This document shows, one piece after another, positions 43,386 through 53,188 of a stretch of 64,000 nucleotides of DNA. A model generated the notes under the pieces. The model worked only from the letters and a program-made list of their open reading frames with translations. It was not told the DNA's origin and made no database searches. Origin of the DNA: Actinobacillus genomosp. 2 (lineage in GTDB: Bacteria > Pseudomonadota > Gammaproteobacteria > Enterobacterales > Pasteurellaceae); the NCBI RefSeq assembly GCF_029773605.1, contig NZ_CP103807.1, positions 310,001 through 374,000 of the forward strand. Direction: 5' to 3'. A program made the position numbers and the translations under genes. How positions within the stretch are numbered: the stretch's first letter is position 1; each line of letters begins with the position of its first letter.

Positions 43386-44753
43386 ATGTCAAAGAATAAG
43401 CAGATTATTGAACAAACTGAAGAGGTAGTTGAAACGGCTATATCTGAGGTGGAACAAGAAGCGACACCAACCGAAAAAGAGGATGTTGTAAAAAATCCTG
43501 AAAAAGAAACCGCTTCTCAATCGAGTAAAGAGGATGTAAAAGTGGAACAGAAAACGGATGATAAAACCGTCATTGTGCAAAAATCCGGTGGTAAAGCTAT
43601 TGCAGTATTAGCATTATTAGTTGCAATGGCTGTGGGTGGAGCCGGTCATTATATGGCAAATAAAAAATTTGCTGAGGTAGAACAGCAAATGGCTAAAATT
43701 GCCGGACAATCTGTTTCAGCAGCTCCAACAGAGATACCTAATTTTGAATCAGAAAAAGCACAACTGGCGGAATTGGCGACATCATATCAAAAAGCCTTAG
43801 AGCGTATTAGTCAGTTAGAGCAGGAACAAGCAACTTATACCAACCAAATTAATGGACTAAAAACGCAGTTACAGAAAGTAAGTGGTATGCCTCAATCTGA
43901 ATCGGTAGTTTGGAAATTATCGGATGCGGATTTCTTATTAAATAATGCATTGCGTAAATTAGTATTGGATAACGATATTGATACAGCAAAAAATCTGTTA
44001 TTAGAGGCTGATGCAGTATTGGCACAAGTTTCTAATACAGAAGTAGCCAATGTTCGTAGTGCTATCAAAAGCGATTTAGCTCAGATTGCTAATGTGAATA
44101 AAGTTGATCAAAATAACTTAATGCAACGTCTAACAACACTTGCTAATCGTTTAGATGATTTACCAATGATTGCGAATGAAGCAATCGAAGAAAATGAAAT
44201 AGCAAGCGGTGAAGTAAGTGATTCAATTCAAGACTGGCAAAAAAATATTGAGAAAAGTGCGAGTTCTTTCTTAGATCATTTTATTCGTGTGAGCGATCGT
44301 AATAAAGCGGATGAAAAAGCATTTGTGGCTCCGAATCAAGAAGTTTATTTACGAGAGAATATTCGTTTACGCTTACAAATCGCAATTTTAGCGATTCCTC
44401 GTCAGCAAAACGAACTATATAGACAATCGTTAGATGCAGTAAGTACTTGGATTAGAAGCTATTTTGAAACTCAAAATGATAATGTTAAAAATTTCCTTAA
44501 AGAGTTAGATGATTTGAGTGAACAATCTGTTTATATTGATGCACCTAATCGTCTGAAAAGTATTGAATTACTGGATCATCTCTTAAATAAAGCTCCGCAA
44601 ACAGTTGAAAAGATCGAAATTAAAGCAGAAAAAGAGTTAGCCCAGCCGATAGTTACTCCGGAAGTAAAAAATGAGCCGGTAGAATCAGCTCCGCAACAGC
44701 CAGCCCAGCCTCAAACTGAACAGGCGACTCCAGTTGCACCGCAGGGAGAATAA
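43386..44753 (+). CDS. hemX: HemX, membrane protein of the hemCDXY operon
   Basis: HemX (455 residues) has an acidic, Glu/Val/Lys-rich cytoplasmic N-terminus (1-65), one TM segment (GGKAIAVLALLVAMAVGGAGHYM, about 67-90) and a coiled-coil periplasmic domain. A Pro/Gln-rich tail ends it (APQQPAQPQTEQATPVAP). It is annotated as a uroporphyrin methyltransferase in some databases but has no methyltransferase motifs. It is better regarded as an accessory protein of unknown biochemical role. The ATG at 43386 follows GGTGGGA; the GTG at 43377 is less likely. Confidence 0.88.
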   Translation: MSKNKQIIEQTEEVVETAISEVEQEATPTEKEDVVKNPEKETASQSSKEDVKVEQKTDDKTVIVQKSGGKAIAVLALLVAMAVGGAGHYMANKKFAEVEQQMAKIAGQSVSAAPTEIPNFESEKAQLAELATSYQKALERISQLEQEQATYTNQINGLKTQLQKVSGMPQSESVVWKLSDADFLLNNALRKLVLDNDIDTAKNLLLEADAVLAQVSNTEVANVRSAIKSDLAQIANVNKVDQNNLMQRLTTLANRLDDLPMIANEAIEENEIASGEVSDSIQDWQKNIEKSASSFLDHFIRVSDRNKADEKAFVAPNQEVYLRENIRLRLQIAILAIPRQQNELYRQSLDAVSTWIRSYFETQNDNVKNFLKELDDLSEQSVYIDAPNRLKSIELLDHLLNKAPQTVEKIEIKAEKELAQPIVTPEVKNEPVESAPQQPAQPQTEQATPVAPQGE

Positions 44754-44756
44754 GAT

Positions 44757-46004
44757 ATGTTTAGAATTCTTTTTTTAATGCTTCTATTACTGGTAAGCTT
44801 AGTTGTCGGTCCTTATATTGCCGGTAGTCAGGGCTATGTACGTATTGAAACGGATACGAAAGTAGTTGAAATGAGCCTTGTGATGTTAGTGGTTTTCTTT
44901 ATCATCGCAATGTCAGTCGTTTATTCCGTTGAAGTATTGATTAGCCGTTTTTGTCGTTTAAGTAAAGGATCATATAATTGGTTCTTTAATCGTAAACATA
45001 AAAAAGCTCAGCAAGAAACCTTAGAAGGGTTAATGAAAATGAGTGAAGGCGATTATTCTAAGGCTGAAAAATTATTTAGTAAAAATGCTAAACACGCAGA
45101 TGAGCCTGTTCTCAATTTAATTAAAGCTGCGGAAGCTGCTCAGCAAGGTGGTGATGAGTTTGCTGCTAATAAATATTTAATTGAAGCCAGCGAGTTAGCA
45201 GGGCCAAATAATGTTGCGGTAGAATTGGCTCGTACTCGTATTTTAGTGCAGCAGAATAAATTACCGGCAGCTCGCAGTGCAATTGATAGCTTAATCGAGT
45301 TAGCACCACATAATATGGAAGTTCTTCGTTTAGCGATTAATATTTATAAAGACTCTAAAGCCTATAATGCGTTAGACAGTGTATTGGAAAATATTGGTCA
45401 ACGTAGCTTCTTGTCTACAGAGGAATATGATGAGTTAACGCATTTTGTTGATGACGGTTTACTTGATGAAAAAATGAATGAGGAAGGTCAAGACGGATTA
45501 TTAACGTGGTGGGAAAATCAACCGAGTCGTCGCCGTAAATCAATTTATGTCCGTACTGGTTTAATCAAACGATTAATTGATACCGATGATCATGATTCTG
45601 CACAAGAAATTGCACTTGAAACTGTGAAAAAATATGAAGATGATGTACTTGTACCACTTCTTGAGCAGTTAACTCGTTTACAAGTTTCAGAGAACAGTAA
45701 ATTAGTCAAAGTGCTAGCAAAAAGATCGGATAAAGCTGATATTCATTATTCTGATGATTATGCGAGAGCATTGGGGTATATCTATACAAGAGAAGGCTTA
45801 TTTGATAAAGCTAAAGCGTATTTTGTGCAATTACTCGAACATCAAGAATGTGTGGCAAATGACCGTATTATGGCATTACACGTTGCAGAGCAGACACAAG
45901 ATACCGCATTAATTGAGCGTATTCGTGCGATTAATCTGAAAGAAGTCAATATGGATAAGAAAGAAGAAGTTCAGGCTGTGGGTGAAGTAATACCAACCGT
46001 TTAA
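44757..46004 (+). CDS. hemY: HemY, inner-membrane TPR protein of the hem operon
   Basis: HemY has 415 residues. Two N-terminal TM helices (MFRILFLMLLLLVSLVVGPYIAG and VMLVVFFIIAMSVVYSVEVLI) are followed by a cytoplasmic TPR-like helical domain (QETLEGLMKMSEGDYSKAEKLF and repeats). It is distinct from the protoporphyrinogen oxidase also called HemY. It starts 3 nt after hemX and ends at a bidirectional terminator. Proposed role: organiser of the early haem-synthesis enzymes. Confidence 0.92.
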   Translation: MFRILFLMLLLLVSLVVGPYIAGSQGYVRIETDTKVVEMSLVMLVVFFIIAMSVVYSVEVLISRFCRLSKGSYNWFFNRKHKKAQQETLEGLMKMSEGDYSKAEKLFSKNAKHADEPVLNLIKAAEAAQQGGDEFAANKYLIEASELAGPNNVAVELARTRILVQQNKLPAARSAIDSLIELAPHNMEVLRLAINIYKDSKAYNALDSVLENIGQRSFLSTEEYDELTHFVDDGLLDEKMNEEGQDGLLTWWENQPSRRRKSIYVRTGLIKRLIDTDDHDSAQEIALETVKKYEDDVLVPLLEQLTRLQVSENSKLVKVLAKRSDKADIHYSDDYARALGYIYTREGLFDKAKAYFVQLLEHQECVANDRIMALHVAEQTQDTALIERIRAINLKEVNMDKKEEVQAVGEVIPTV

Positions 46005-46022
46005 TTTCTCTAAAATATAAAT

Positions 46023-46060
46023 AAAAGCCGTTTATCAAGGATTAAATAAACGGCTTTTTT
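46023..46060. terminator. Bidirectional terminator between hemY and the yedI-like gene
   Basis: AAAAGCCGTTTA (46023-46034) pairs with TAAACGGCTTTT (46047-46058). Confidence 0.85.
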
Positions 46061-46071
46061 TATGAATATGA

Positions 46072-46935
46072 TTAGTGTTTTTTACTAAATACTTTCATTA
46101 ACGGCAAAATAATTAGACAACAAATTGAACCAATAATAATACCTACTACAAAATCAACTACGCTGGAGAATTGTGCCGGAATACCTAAGTGTTCGACAAA
46201 ATGATGAATTTCGGCAATATTGTGCGAGAAAATACCTCCACCGACCAAGAACATCGCAATTGTCCCGATAACCGAAAGTGATTTCATAAACCACGGCATA
46301 ATAACGAGCAGGGCTTTACCGATAGATTGAGATAATCCATTTTTCTTTTGCATTAGCCATAAACCAATATCATCCAGTTTTACAATTAATCCAACTAAGC
46401 CGTAAACGAAGACCGTGATACCTATGCCGATACTGGAGAGAGAAAGGATTTTAATCATCGTTGACGATTCTTGTAATACCCCTAATGCGATAATAATAAT
46501 TTCTGCTGATAAGATAAAATCGGTACGGATGGCACCTTTGATTTTGTCTTGTTCTGAGACTTGCTCTTCTGTGCCGGAGTGTTGATCATTTTTGTGTAGG
46601 AATTTATGTAATAATTTTTCCACACCCTCAAAACATAGATAAGCACCGCCGATCATCAATAAAGGCAGAATAGCTTGCGGTAAATAAATTGATAGCAGTA
46701 GGGCAAGCGGAATTAAGATCACTTTATTGATAAACGAGCCTTTAGCTACGCCCCAAACAATAGGTAATTCACGTTCCGGGCTAATATTTTTTCCGCTAAC
46801 TTGATTTGCATTCAGTGCCAAGTCGTCTCCGATAACGCCGGCAGTTTTCTTGGCGGCAACTTTAGTCATAACAGATACGTCATCCAGAACTGCCGCAATA
46901 TCATCTAATAGTGTAAATAATGAGCTAAATGCCAT
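46072..46935 (-). CDS. DUF808-family inner-membrane protein (YedI-like)
   Basis: This 287-residue membrane protein has several TM segments and the DUF808 N-terminus MAFSSLFTLLDDIAAVLDDVSVMTKVAAKKTAGVIGDDLALNANQV. It is also like YedI in REL PIVWGVAKGSFINKVILIPLALLLS. Function unknown. The ATG at 46935 follows AAGGAAA; an upstream in-frame start at 47007 would add 24 residues reaching into the rpsO terminator, so it is rejected. It lies downstream of rpsO on the same strand. Confidence 0.85.
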   Translation of the reverse strand: MAFSSLFTLLDDIAAVLDDVSVMTKVAAKKTAGVIGDDLALNANQVSGKNISPERELPIVWGVAKGSFINKVILIPLALLLSIYLPQAILPLLMIGGAYLCFEGVEKLLHKFLHKNDQHSGTEEQVSEQDKIKGAIRTDFILSAEIIIIALGVLQESSTMIKILSLSSIGIGITVFVYGLVGLIVKLDDIGLWLMQKKNGLSQSIGKALLVIMPWFMKSLSVIGTIAMFLVGGGIFSHNIAEIHHFVEHLGIPAQFSSVVDFVVGIIIGSICCLIILPLMKVFSKKH

Positions 46936-46967
46936 TGAGATACTTTCCTTAAAAATAAAAGTTATAT

Positions 46968-46994
46968 AAAAAAACCGAGCTAAATAGCTCGGCT
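46968..46994 (-). terminator. Terminator of rpsO
   Basis: On the minus strand GCCGAGCTA pairs with TAGCTCGGT around AATA at 46975-46992; a U-run corresponds to A's at 46968-46974. Confidence 0.75.
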
Positions 46995-47014
46995 TTTCTG
47001 ATTTCAATTCGAAA

Positions 47015-47284
47015 TTAGCGACGTAAACCTAAACGTGCGATAGTTTCTGAATATTTAGCAAGATCAGTACGTTTTAAGTAGTCTAATAATTTACGACGAC
47101 GTGAAACCATACGTAATAAACCGCGACGACCGTGGTGATCTTTTTTATGCTCAGCAAAGTGTGCTTGTAAGTGGTTGATTTGAGCTGTTAATAATGCGAT
47201 TTGAACTTCTGATGAACCAGTATCTTTTGCATCACGACCAAATTCAGCAACGATTTTTGCTTTTGCTTCTACGCTTAGAGACAT
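47015..47284 (-). CDS. rpsO: 30S ribosomal protein S15
   Basis: S15 has 89 residues: [72 protein letters not shown]. It binds the central 16S domain. The ATG at 47284 follows AAAAGGA; an in-frame start at 47320 adds 12 non-conserved residues. No pnp gene adjoins it here. Confidence 0.97.
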   Translation of the reverse strand: MSLSVEAKAKIVAEFGRDAKDTGSSEVQIALLTAQINHLQAHFAEHKKDHHGRRGLLRMVSRRRKLLDYLKRTDLAKYSETIARLGLRR

Positions 47285-47404
47285 TTTAATATCCTTTTTC
47301 GTTAAGGGTTGATAATACATCCATAGCCGATCTCTAACTCAGCTAGGACAGGAAACACAAATTTTAAAGATAAAGCGGTTAAATTTCAACTAAAATTTGC
47401 AAAA

Positions 47405-48718
47405 TTAATGCAAGGAATGACCGCTTGGTTTTAAATATTCTTCTCTGTTTGGATCAACCGTTTTAGATTTTCTAATCATAGGTTCAATGGTTGAGCCTTG
47501 TACTAAAATAGAGAACATAACGACAGCATAAGTCATGACTAAAATAAGATCTTTGACATCAATATCGCCGGCGAATGCGACTTTACTTGGAATAGACAAT
47601 GCCATTGCTAATGCCAATCCGCCACGTAATCCGCCCCAACTCATAATTTTAAGTGTATAAGGGTTATAGGTACGGAATTGCTGCATTAGTTTAAATGGAA
47701 TCCACAAACTTAAATAGCGAGAAGCCAGACATACTGGGATAGCAACAATCATTAAGATGACACCATAAATATCAAAATCGACCAATAATAAGGCGAAACC
47801 GATGAGGAAAAACAGTAAAGAATTGAGGAAGTGATCAATCATTTCCCAGAAATGGTCTAAATAACGTTGGCTTTGTTCCGAGAAGCCTGAATGACGAGTC
47901 CAGTTTCCCATCATAATGCCGGCTACCACCATTGCTAATGCACCGGATACGTGTAATACGTTGCTGGCAAACATAAAACCGGCGGTCGGAATGGTTAAGG
48001 TAATCAAAATCTCCATTGAACCGTCATCGGTAGATGAAATTAAGATATGAGCGATAAAACCCAGTACGAAACCGAATAAAATGCCTCCGATAGCTTCGTG
48101 CATAAACAGCCCCATGACGCTAGAAAAGCTAGCTTCTTGGCCGCCAAATGCTACAGCAAAGACAGTCACAAAAATCACTAAACCGACCCCGTCATTAAAT
48201 AACGATTCGCCTTCTACTTGCATTGATAAGCGTTTTGGTGCACGCAAGTTTTTAATAATCGCTAAAACGGCAATTGGGTCGGTAGGTGAAATTAAAGCAC
48301 CGAATACGACACAGTAAATAAAATCAATTGGCAAGCCAATCAGGTGACTGATGGCATAGATTAAACCGGCGATAAAAAAGGTAGAGGCGAGCGTTGAAAA
48401 GAGAGCGAAAGTGGTAATTTCCCATTTTTGATCTTTAAGAATCGGCAGTTTTACGCCTAATGAGCCGGCAAATAATAAGAAACCTAAAATCCCATTTAAT
48501 AAAAAGCTTTTAAAATCAATTTGTTCCATTACTTCTTTAGCAATCGTATCAATATTAAATAAGCCTAAAGAACCTAAAATCCAAACTAAAAGTGAACAGA
48601 CCATCGCAGCTGCGGTAATGGCAATAGTTGATTGTACTTTGGCACTAATTTTACTTGTAATAAACCCGAGTAAAATTGACAGAGCCGAGAGGAAACAAAG
48701 ATATGCATAAATTCCCAT
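47405..48718 (-). CDS. CPA1-family Na+(K+)/H+ antiporter (NhaP-type)
   Basis: This 437-residue protein has about 12 TM helices. The CPA1 signatures include GALISPTDPIAVLAIIKNLRAP (Asp pair region), VEGESLFNDGVGLVIF with the Asn-Asp motif, and SWGGLRGGLALAMALSIP. It exchanges protons for Na+ or K+; ion preference cannot be read. The ATG at 48718 lacks an obvious ribosome-binding site. Divergent from ppiD across a 257-bp intergenic region. Confidence 0.9.
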   Translation of the reverse strand: MGIYAYLCFLSALSILLGFITSKISAKVQSTIAITAAAMVCSLLVWILGSLGLFNIDTIAKEVMEQIDFKSFLLNGILGFLLFAGSLGVKLPILKDQKWEITTFALFSTLASTFFIAGLIYAISHLIGLPIDFIYCVVFGALISPTDPIAVLAIIKNLRAPKRLSMQVEGESLFNDGVGLVIFVTVFAVAFGGQEASFSSVMGLFMHEAIGGILFGFVLGFIAHILISSTDDGSMEILITLTIPTAGFMFASNVLHVSGALAMVVAGIMMGNWTRHSGFSEQSQRYLDHFWEMIDHFLNSLLFFLIGFALLLVDFDIYGVILMIVAIPVCLASRYLSLWIPFKLMQQFRTYNPYTLKIMSWGGLRGGLALAMALSIPSKVAFAGDIDVKDLILVMTYAVVMFSILVQGSTIEPMIRKSKTVDPNREEYLKPSGHSLH

Positions 48719-48975
48719 TGGGTAATCCTGTCGAAAAGAAAATAAAATAAAAGAGAAACTTGCGATAAAGCAAGTACAGGAGGGCGGAAATTAAAACAAG
48801 TTTCCTGATTAATGTAAAGAGGTAGATGAGAATCTATCAAGTCTAACTTACTTGGTAAGCGGTGCTTTTTTACTGGATTTTTGCTTGTAATTATTAAAAT
48901 TACACATTTGAGAATTAACCGATTTACAGTATAATCGGCATAATTTTTTCAATAAACTTCATTAGGAATTTATCA

Positions 48976-50853
48976 ATGATTGAAAATATGCACGAACGGA
49001 CAAAAGGTCCTGTGTTTAAAATTATTTTTGCCCTAATTTCTGTATCCTTTGTGATTACTGGTATCGGTACAGGATTAGTCGGCGGAGATACATCGGCAGT
49101 AAAAGTGAATGGTACGGAAATTAGCCAACAGGCTTTCAATACTGCAAAAAATCGTCAACAAAGTGTGTTAAATGCACAAATGGGCGAGCGTTTTTGGGAT
49201 TTACTGGATACACCTGAATATGCAAAGCAGTTTAACCAATCCGTACTAAACGGTTTGATTGATGATGAATTATTACGTCAATATGCAAAAGAATTAAAAT
49301 TAGGTATTAGTGCTGATCAAATTAAAAGTGAAATTGTACATAGCCAAGCATTTCAACAAGACGGTAAATTCAGTAATGATTTATACCAACACACATTGAG
49401 AAGTAACGGACTGACGGCAGACGGTTATGCAGCGATTGTTAATGAAGCGATGCTATTCTCACAAATCCAAGAGGGAATTATTGGGAGTAATTTTACTGTT
49501 CCGGCACAAAACGAATTATTAGCGAAATTGTTATTACAAAAACGTGAAGTGCGTTTAGCTAACTATTCCGTTGCAAAAGAAGCGGAAAATCAGACCGCTT
49601 CAAGTGATGAATTACAGAAATATTATGAAGTCCATAAAGCAGAATTAATCGAACCGGAAAAATTGACGGTTGAATATGTTGCTTTAACGCCGGCTGACGT
49701 AGCAAAGAATGTGCAAGTGAATGATGAGCAAATTACGACTTATTATGAAAAAAATAAGGCGGACTATGCAACAAAAGGTGAAGCTCGTGTTGCTCATATT
49801 CAATTAGCCAATGAAACTGAGGCAAAAGCTGTAGCGGAAGCGCTTCAAAAAGGAGAGGATTTTGCTACATTAGCAAAAAGTAAATCAACCGATAAATTAT
49901 CTGCGACACAAGGCGGTGATTTAGGTTGGGCGAAAGCCGGTACCTTCCCTAAAGCGTTTGAAGACGCGGCTGCAACGTTACAAGCCGGTCAGGTTAGTGC
50001 GGTTGTGAATGTGGATGGTGCATATCACATCATTAAAGTATTAGAGCGTAAAGGCGAAAAAGTGATTCCGCTTGAGCAAGTGAAAGATCAGATTGCAAAA
50101 ACCATTCGCCAAGAATTATTGTTAACTGAATATTCTAATATTGCTCGTGAAATGGCGAACAAATCGTTTGAAAATAACGGCAGTTTAGAAGCGGTGGCTC
50201 AAGCCGGCGGCGTAAAAGTGCAAAAAACAGCACAATTTACTCAGCAAAATTTACCGGCGGAGCTTAATCATGAAAAAGTGGTCAAAGCCTTATTTAGCGG
50301 TGAGTTACGTCAAAACGGTCAAAATTCTGATGCGTTGGATATTGGTACAGAACACGAACCAAAAACGATATTTGTACGTGTAAGTGATTACCAAGCTGAA
50401 CGAGTTAAAAGTTTTGACGAAGCGAAAAGTGAGCTAGACCTTGCAGTAAAACAGCAGAAAGCAGAACAAGTGCTTCGTACTAAAGCGGAACAACAAGTTA
50501 AAGCATTAAATGAAGGTAAATCTGTTGATGTGACTTTTGGTAATCCGCAAACATTAGTTTTTGTACAAGCTGAAAACGATAACCCAGCATTAGCTCAAAC
50601 CGTTTTTACAATGCCGAAGCCGACTGATAAAGCAGTTTACCAAGTGGCTCAAAATCAGCAAGGTGATGTGATTATTGTTGCATTGGATAAAGTTACAGAT
50701 GGTAATGTTGATGAGTTTAAGTCATTAGCAAGCCAGTTTAATCAAGCGGAACAGCTTTTATTACGTAATGATTTATTAAAAGACTTACGTGCAAAAGCGA
50801 AGATTGAGATTAATGATGATTTTATGGGACAAGCAGAATCATCAAGCCATTAA
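48976..50853 (+). CDS. ppiD: Periplasmic chaperone/peptidyl-prolyl isomerase PpiD
   Basis: PpiD (625 residues) has a short cytoplasmic start (MIENMHERTKGPVFK), one TM anchor (IIFALISVSFVITGIGTGLVG), a SurA-like N-terminal chaperone domain and one parvulin domain near 265-360 (ARVAHIQLANETEAKAVAEALQKGEDFATLAKSKSTDK). It helps nascent exported proteins at the Sec exit. TTAGGAATT ribosome-binding site. Closed by a terminator. Confidence 0.94.
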   Translation: MIENMHERTKGPVFKIIFALISVSFVITGIGTGLVGGDTSAVKVNGTEISQQAFNTAKNRQQSVLNAQMGERFWDLLDTPEYAKQFNQSVLNGLIDDELLRQYAKELKLGISADQIKSEIVHSQAFQQDGKFSNDLYQHTLRSNGLTADGYAAIVNEAMLFSQIQEGIIGSNFTVPAQNELLAKLLLQKREVRLANYSVAKEAENQTASSDELQKYYEVHKAELIEPEKLTVEYVALTPADVAKNVQVNDEQITTYYEKNKADYATKGEARVAHIQLANETEAKAVAEALQKGEDFATLAKSKSTDKLSATQGGDLGWAKAGTFPKAFEDAAATLQAGQVSAVVNVDGAYHIIKVLERKGEKVIPLEQVKDQIAKTIRQELLLTEYSNIAREMANKSFENNGSLEAVAQAGGVKVQKTAQFTQQNLPAELNHEKVVKALFSGELRQNGQNSDALDIGTEHEPKTIFVRVSDYQAERVKSFDEAKSELDLAVKQQKAEQVLRTKAEQQVKALNEGKSVDVTFGNPQTLVFVQAENDNPALAQTVFTMPKPTDKAVYQVAQNQQGDVIIVALDKVTDGNVDEFKSLASQFNQAEQLLLRNDLLKDLRAKAKIEINDDFMGQAESSSH

Positions 50854-50877
50854 TTTCAATGAATGATAAAATAAGAG

Positions 50878-50912
50878 AAACGCCTAAAGCCTAAGTTTTA
50901 GGCGTTTTTATT
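50878..50912 (+). terminator. Terminator of ppiD
   Basis: AAACGCCTAAA (50878-50888) pairs with TTTAGGCGTTT (50897-50907), followed by T's. Confidence 0.8.
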
Positions 50913-50973
50913 TTGTCTTATTTATCTTACTCTATATAATGGCAGATAATTTTATTTATAAAGGTTGGCGTTA

Positions 50974-51651
50974 GTGGAACTCAATATTAATTTTGCGATT
51001 TATTTGCAATTTTTCATTGGATTATTTGCGATAGTAAATCCATTCGGTTCATTGCCGATTTTCTTTAGTATGACTACGCACCAATATGAAGCAGAAAGAA
51101 ATCATACCAGTTTAGTTACCTCGGTTTCGATTGGTATTATTTTGTTAGTCAGCCTGTTTTTTGGAAAATTGATTTTAGATGCGTTTAGTATCTCGTTAGA
51201 TTCTTTCCGTGTGGCAGGCGGTTTCCTGATTGTAAGTATTGCAATGACGATGATTAGCGGAAAATTAGGTGAGCATAAACAAAATAAAGAAGAAAAAAAT
51301 GCTGACGTGAGCGAATACGAGAATATTGGCGTTGTGCCTTTAGCAATGCCGATTATGGCAGGGCCGGGAGCTATTGGTTCTACGATTGTTTGGGGAACGC
51401 GCTATAACCATATTACAGATTATATCGGTTTTAGTATTGCAATTATTGCCTTTGCGATAGTGTGTTATACCTTATTCCGTTTTTCCGCACCATTAGTTAA
51501 AAAATTAGGTAAAACGGGTTCAAATGTAGTTACTCGTATTATGGGATTAATTCTGATGGCTCTCGGTATTGAAATTATTGTGGCAGGATTGGGTAATTTA
51601 TTTCCGGTCTTACTTCAATTCACTAGCAGGAGGAATAATGCCATCTTGTAA
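50974..51651 (+). CDS. MarC-family inner-membrane protein (YhgN/MarC-like)
   Basis: This 225-residue membrane protein has six likely TM segments. MarC motifs include FAIVNPFGSLPIFFSMT, FRVAGGFLIVSIAMTMI and VPLAMPIMAGPGAIGSTIV. Function is not established (MarC is not a drug exporter). The best start is GTG at 50974 (MELNINFAIYLQ), 9 nt after AAGG; TTG at 50965 is too close to that site. Its 3' end overlaps the next gene by 14 nt. Confidence 0.85.
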   Translation: MELNINFAIYLQFFIGLFAIVNPFGSLPIFFSMTTHQYEAERNHTSLVTSVSIGIILLVSLFFGKLILDAFSISLDSFRVAGGFLIVSIAMTMISGKLGEHKQNKEEKNADVSEYENIGVVPLAMPIMAGPGAIGSTIVWGTRYNHITDYIGFSIAIIAFAIVCYTLFRFSAPLVKKLGKTGSNVVTRIMGLILMALGIEIIVAGLGNLFPVLLQFTSRRNNAIL

Positions 51652-53185
51652 ACAAGCGGTTAAATTCTTGAGAAATCTTACCAGCGTACTCATCGGTTTT
51701 ATGCTGTTAAGTTGTGACCAAAATTTGCCAGTGAAACAAGCCTCTGTGCCAAAAGTCGAAATATTACCTGAAATTGATCGTACCATTTTAAAACGTGCAA
51801 TTTATACTAATAGATTTCAGTTAGATCCACATTTTGCCTATTCCTCTGCAGATAGTGCGCCTCTCAGGGATATGCTTGTCGGATTAGTGGCATATAATGA
51901 AAAAGGTATTGTGCAACCGGCAGTAGCGAAGACTTGGTTTACTGATAATCATAAAGATTGGTTGTTTATTTTAGATGAAAATGCCAAATGGTCGAACGGG
52001 GCTGCTGTAACGGCACAAGATTTTGTATTAAGTTGGCAACGCTTGGCAGACCCTAAAAACGGTTCGCCGTTAGCACCTTATTTAGCTTATATGCAACTGA
52101 ATAATGCTAAAGCAATATTAGCCGGTGAAAAATCTGTGGTCGAATTGGGTATTAAAGCACTGAATAATTCCACATTACAAATTCAATTAAACAAACCGAA
52201 TCCGATGTTGCCGAAAATGTTGGCTCATATTGCATTATTACCGACGTTTCAAGGTAAAGCGCCGGATGGGAAACAATTAGTCACAAACGGTGATTATTAT
52301 TTAACGGCAAATACAGATAAAATGTTGGCTTTGCAAGCGGTCAAAAATAATATGGACTTTGTAAAAGTGGAATATCATCGTATTTCGGTATTACAATCAA
52401 TTAAACCCTTTGATGTCATTGAAAATCCGCTAGAAGGGCAACAGCATAATATTTGGGAATTTCCACGCTTATGTAACTATTATTATGATTTTAATTTAGC
52501 CGATCCACAACTAAGTCGTAAGGAAGTTCGCCAAGCAATTAAAACGATGATTTTATCTACTCGTATTGCTCAACAATATGGTTTAGCCAATCTTTCGGTA
52601 TTACCCCAAAATATGCTGAAACCAACCCAGCGTCAATGGCATCCATTAGTGATAGAACCCCTGCTGAAACAGGCCGGAATTAGCTCGACTAATCCGTTAA
52701 AACTGACGTTAACTTACGATGAACAACATAAACATGCGGAGATTGCGAATCAAATCATTCGTACATTGGGAGAGTCAGATCTTATTAAGATTCAGCCTCA
52801 AGCGGTAAATTGGCAACAATTATTAACCTTGAGAGATAAAAAACAGTATCAAATAAGTCGAGCCGGTTGGTGTGCGGATTATTCTGATCCGTTACCATTT
52901 TTATTACATTTCCACTCAAAAAGTGCGGATAACAAAAGTAATTATCATAATCCGCAAGTGGATCAACAGTTAGAACAATTACAAAATCAGAATTTAAGCG
53001 AGCAAGCAAAAACAGAGCTTATTCAAAGTATCGTAAAACAAATTGATGATGATGTTGCGGTACTTTCGATGTTTCAGTATTATCGCAGAGTGGCATTAGA
53101 TCCCACCGTTTTAGGTATTGATCTAAATAATGATAGTGAAGTAATTTATAGTAAACACTTATATCGAATGAAACCTAAGGATTAA
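51638..53185 (+). CDS. Oligopeptide ABC-transporter substrate-binding lipoprotein (OppA-like, SBP family 5)
   Basis: This 515-residue protein has a lipoprotein signal (LTSVLIGFMLLSC) and the family 5 solute-binding fold. SDNxxWLF-type and AKWSNGAAVTAQDFVLSWQRLADPKNGSPLAPYL, plus AGWCADYSDPLPFLLHF, are characteristic of OppA. No permease or ATPase genes adjoin it, so it is an orphan binding protein that may feed a remote Opp transporter; Haemophilus has a similar orphan as I recall. The ATG at 51638 has an excellent AGGAGGA ribosome-binding site inside the end of the marC-like gene. Confidence 0.85.
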   Translation: MPSCKQAVKFLRNLTSVLIGFMLLSCDQNLPVKQASVPKVEILPEIDRTILKRAIYTNRFQLDPHFAYSSADSAPLRDMLVGLVAYNEKGIVQPAVAKTWFTDNHKDWLFILDENAKWSNGAAVTAQDFVLSWQRLADPKNGSPLAPYLAYMQLNNAKAILAGEKSVVELGIKALNNSTLQIQLNKPNPMLPKMLAHIALLPTFQGKAPDGKQLVTNGDYYLTANTDKMLALQAVKNNMDFVKVEYHRISVLQSIKPFDVIENPLEGQQHNIWEFPRLCNYYYDFNLADPQLSRKEVRQAIKTMILSTRIAQQYGLANLSVLPQNMLKPTQRQWHPLVIEPLLKQAGISSTNPLKLTLTYDEQHKHAEIANQIIRTLGESDLIKIQPQAVNWQQLLTLRDKKQYQISRAGWCADYSDPLPFLLHFHSKSADNKSNYHNPQVDQQLEQLQNQNLSEQAKTELIQSIVKQIDDDVAVLSMFQYYRRVALDPTVLGIDLNNDSEVIYSKHLYRMKPKD

Positions 53186-53188
53186 TCG

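Noticed and set aside
48586-48840. 84-codon minus-strand frame overlapping the start of the antiporter gene
   Set aside because: It overlaps the conserved N-terminus of the antiporter in another frame and matches no known family.
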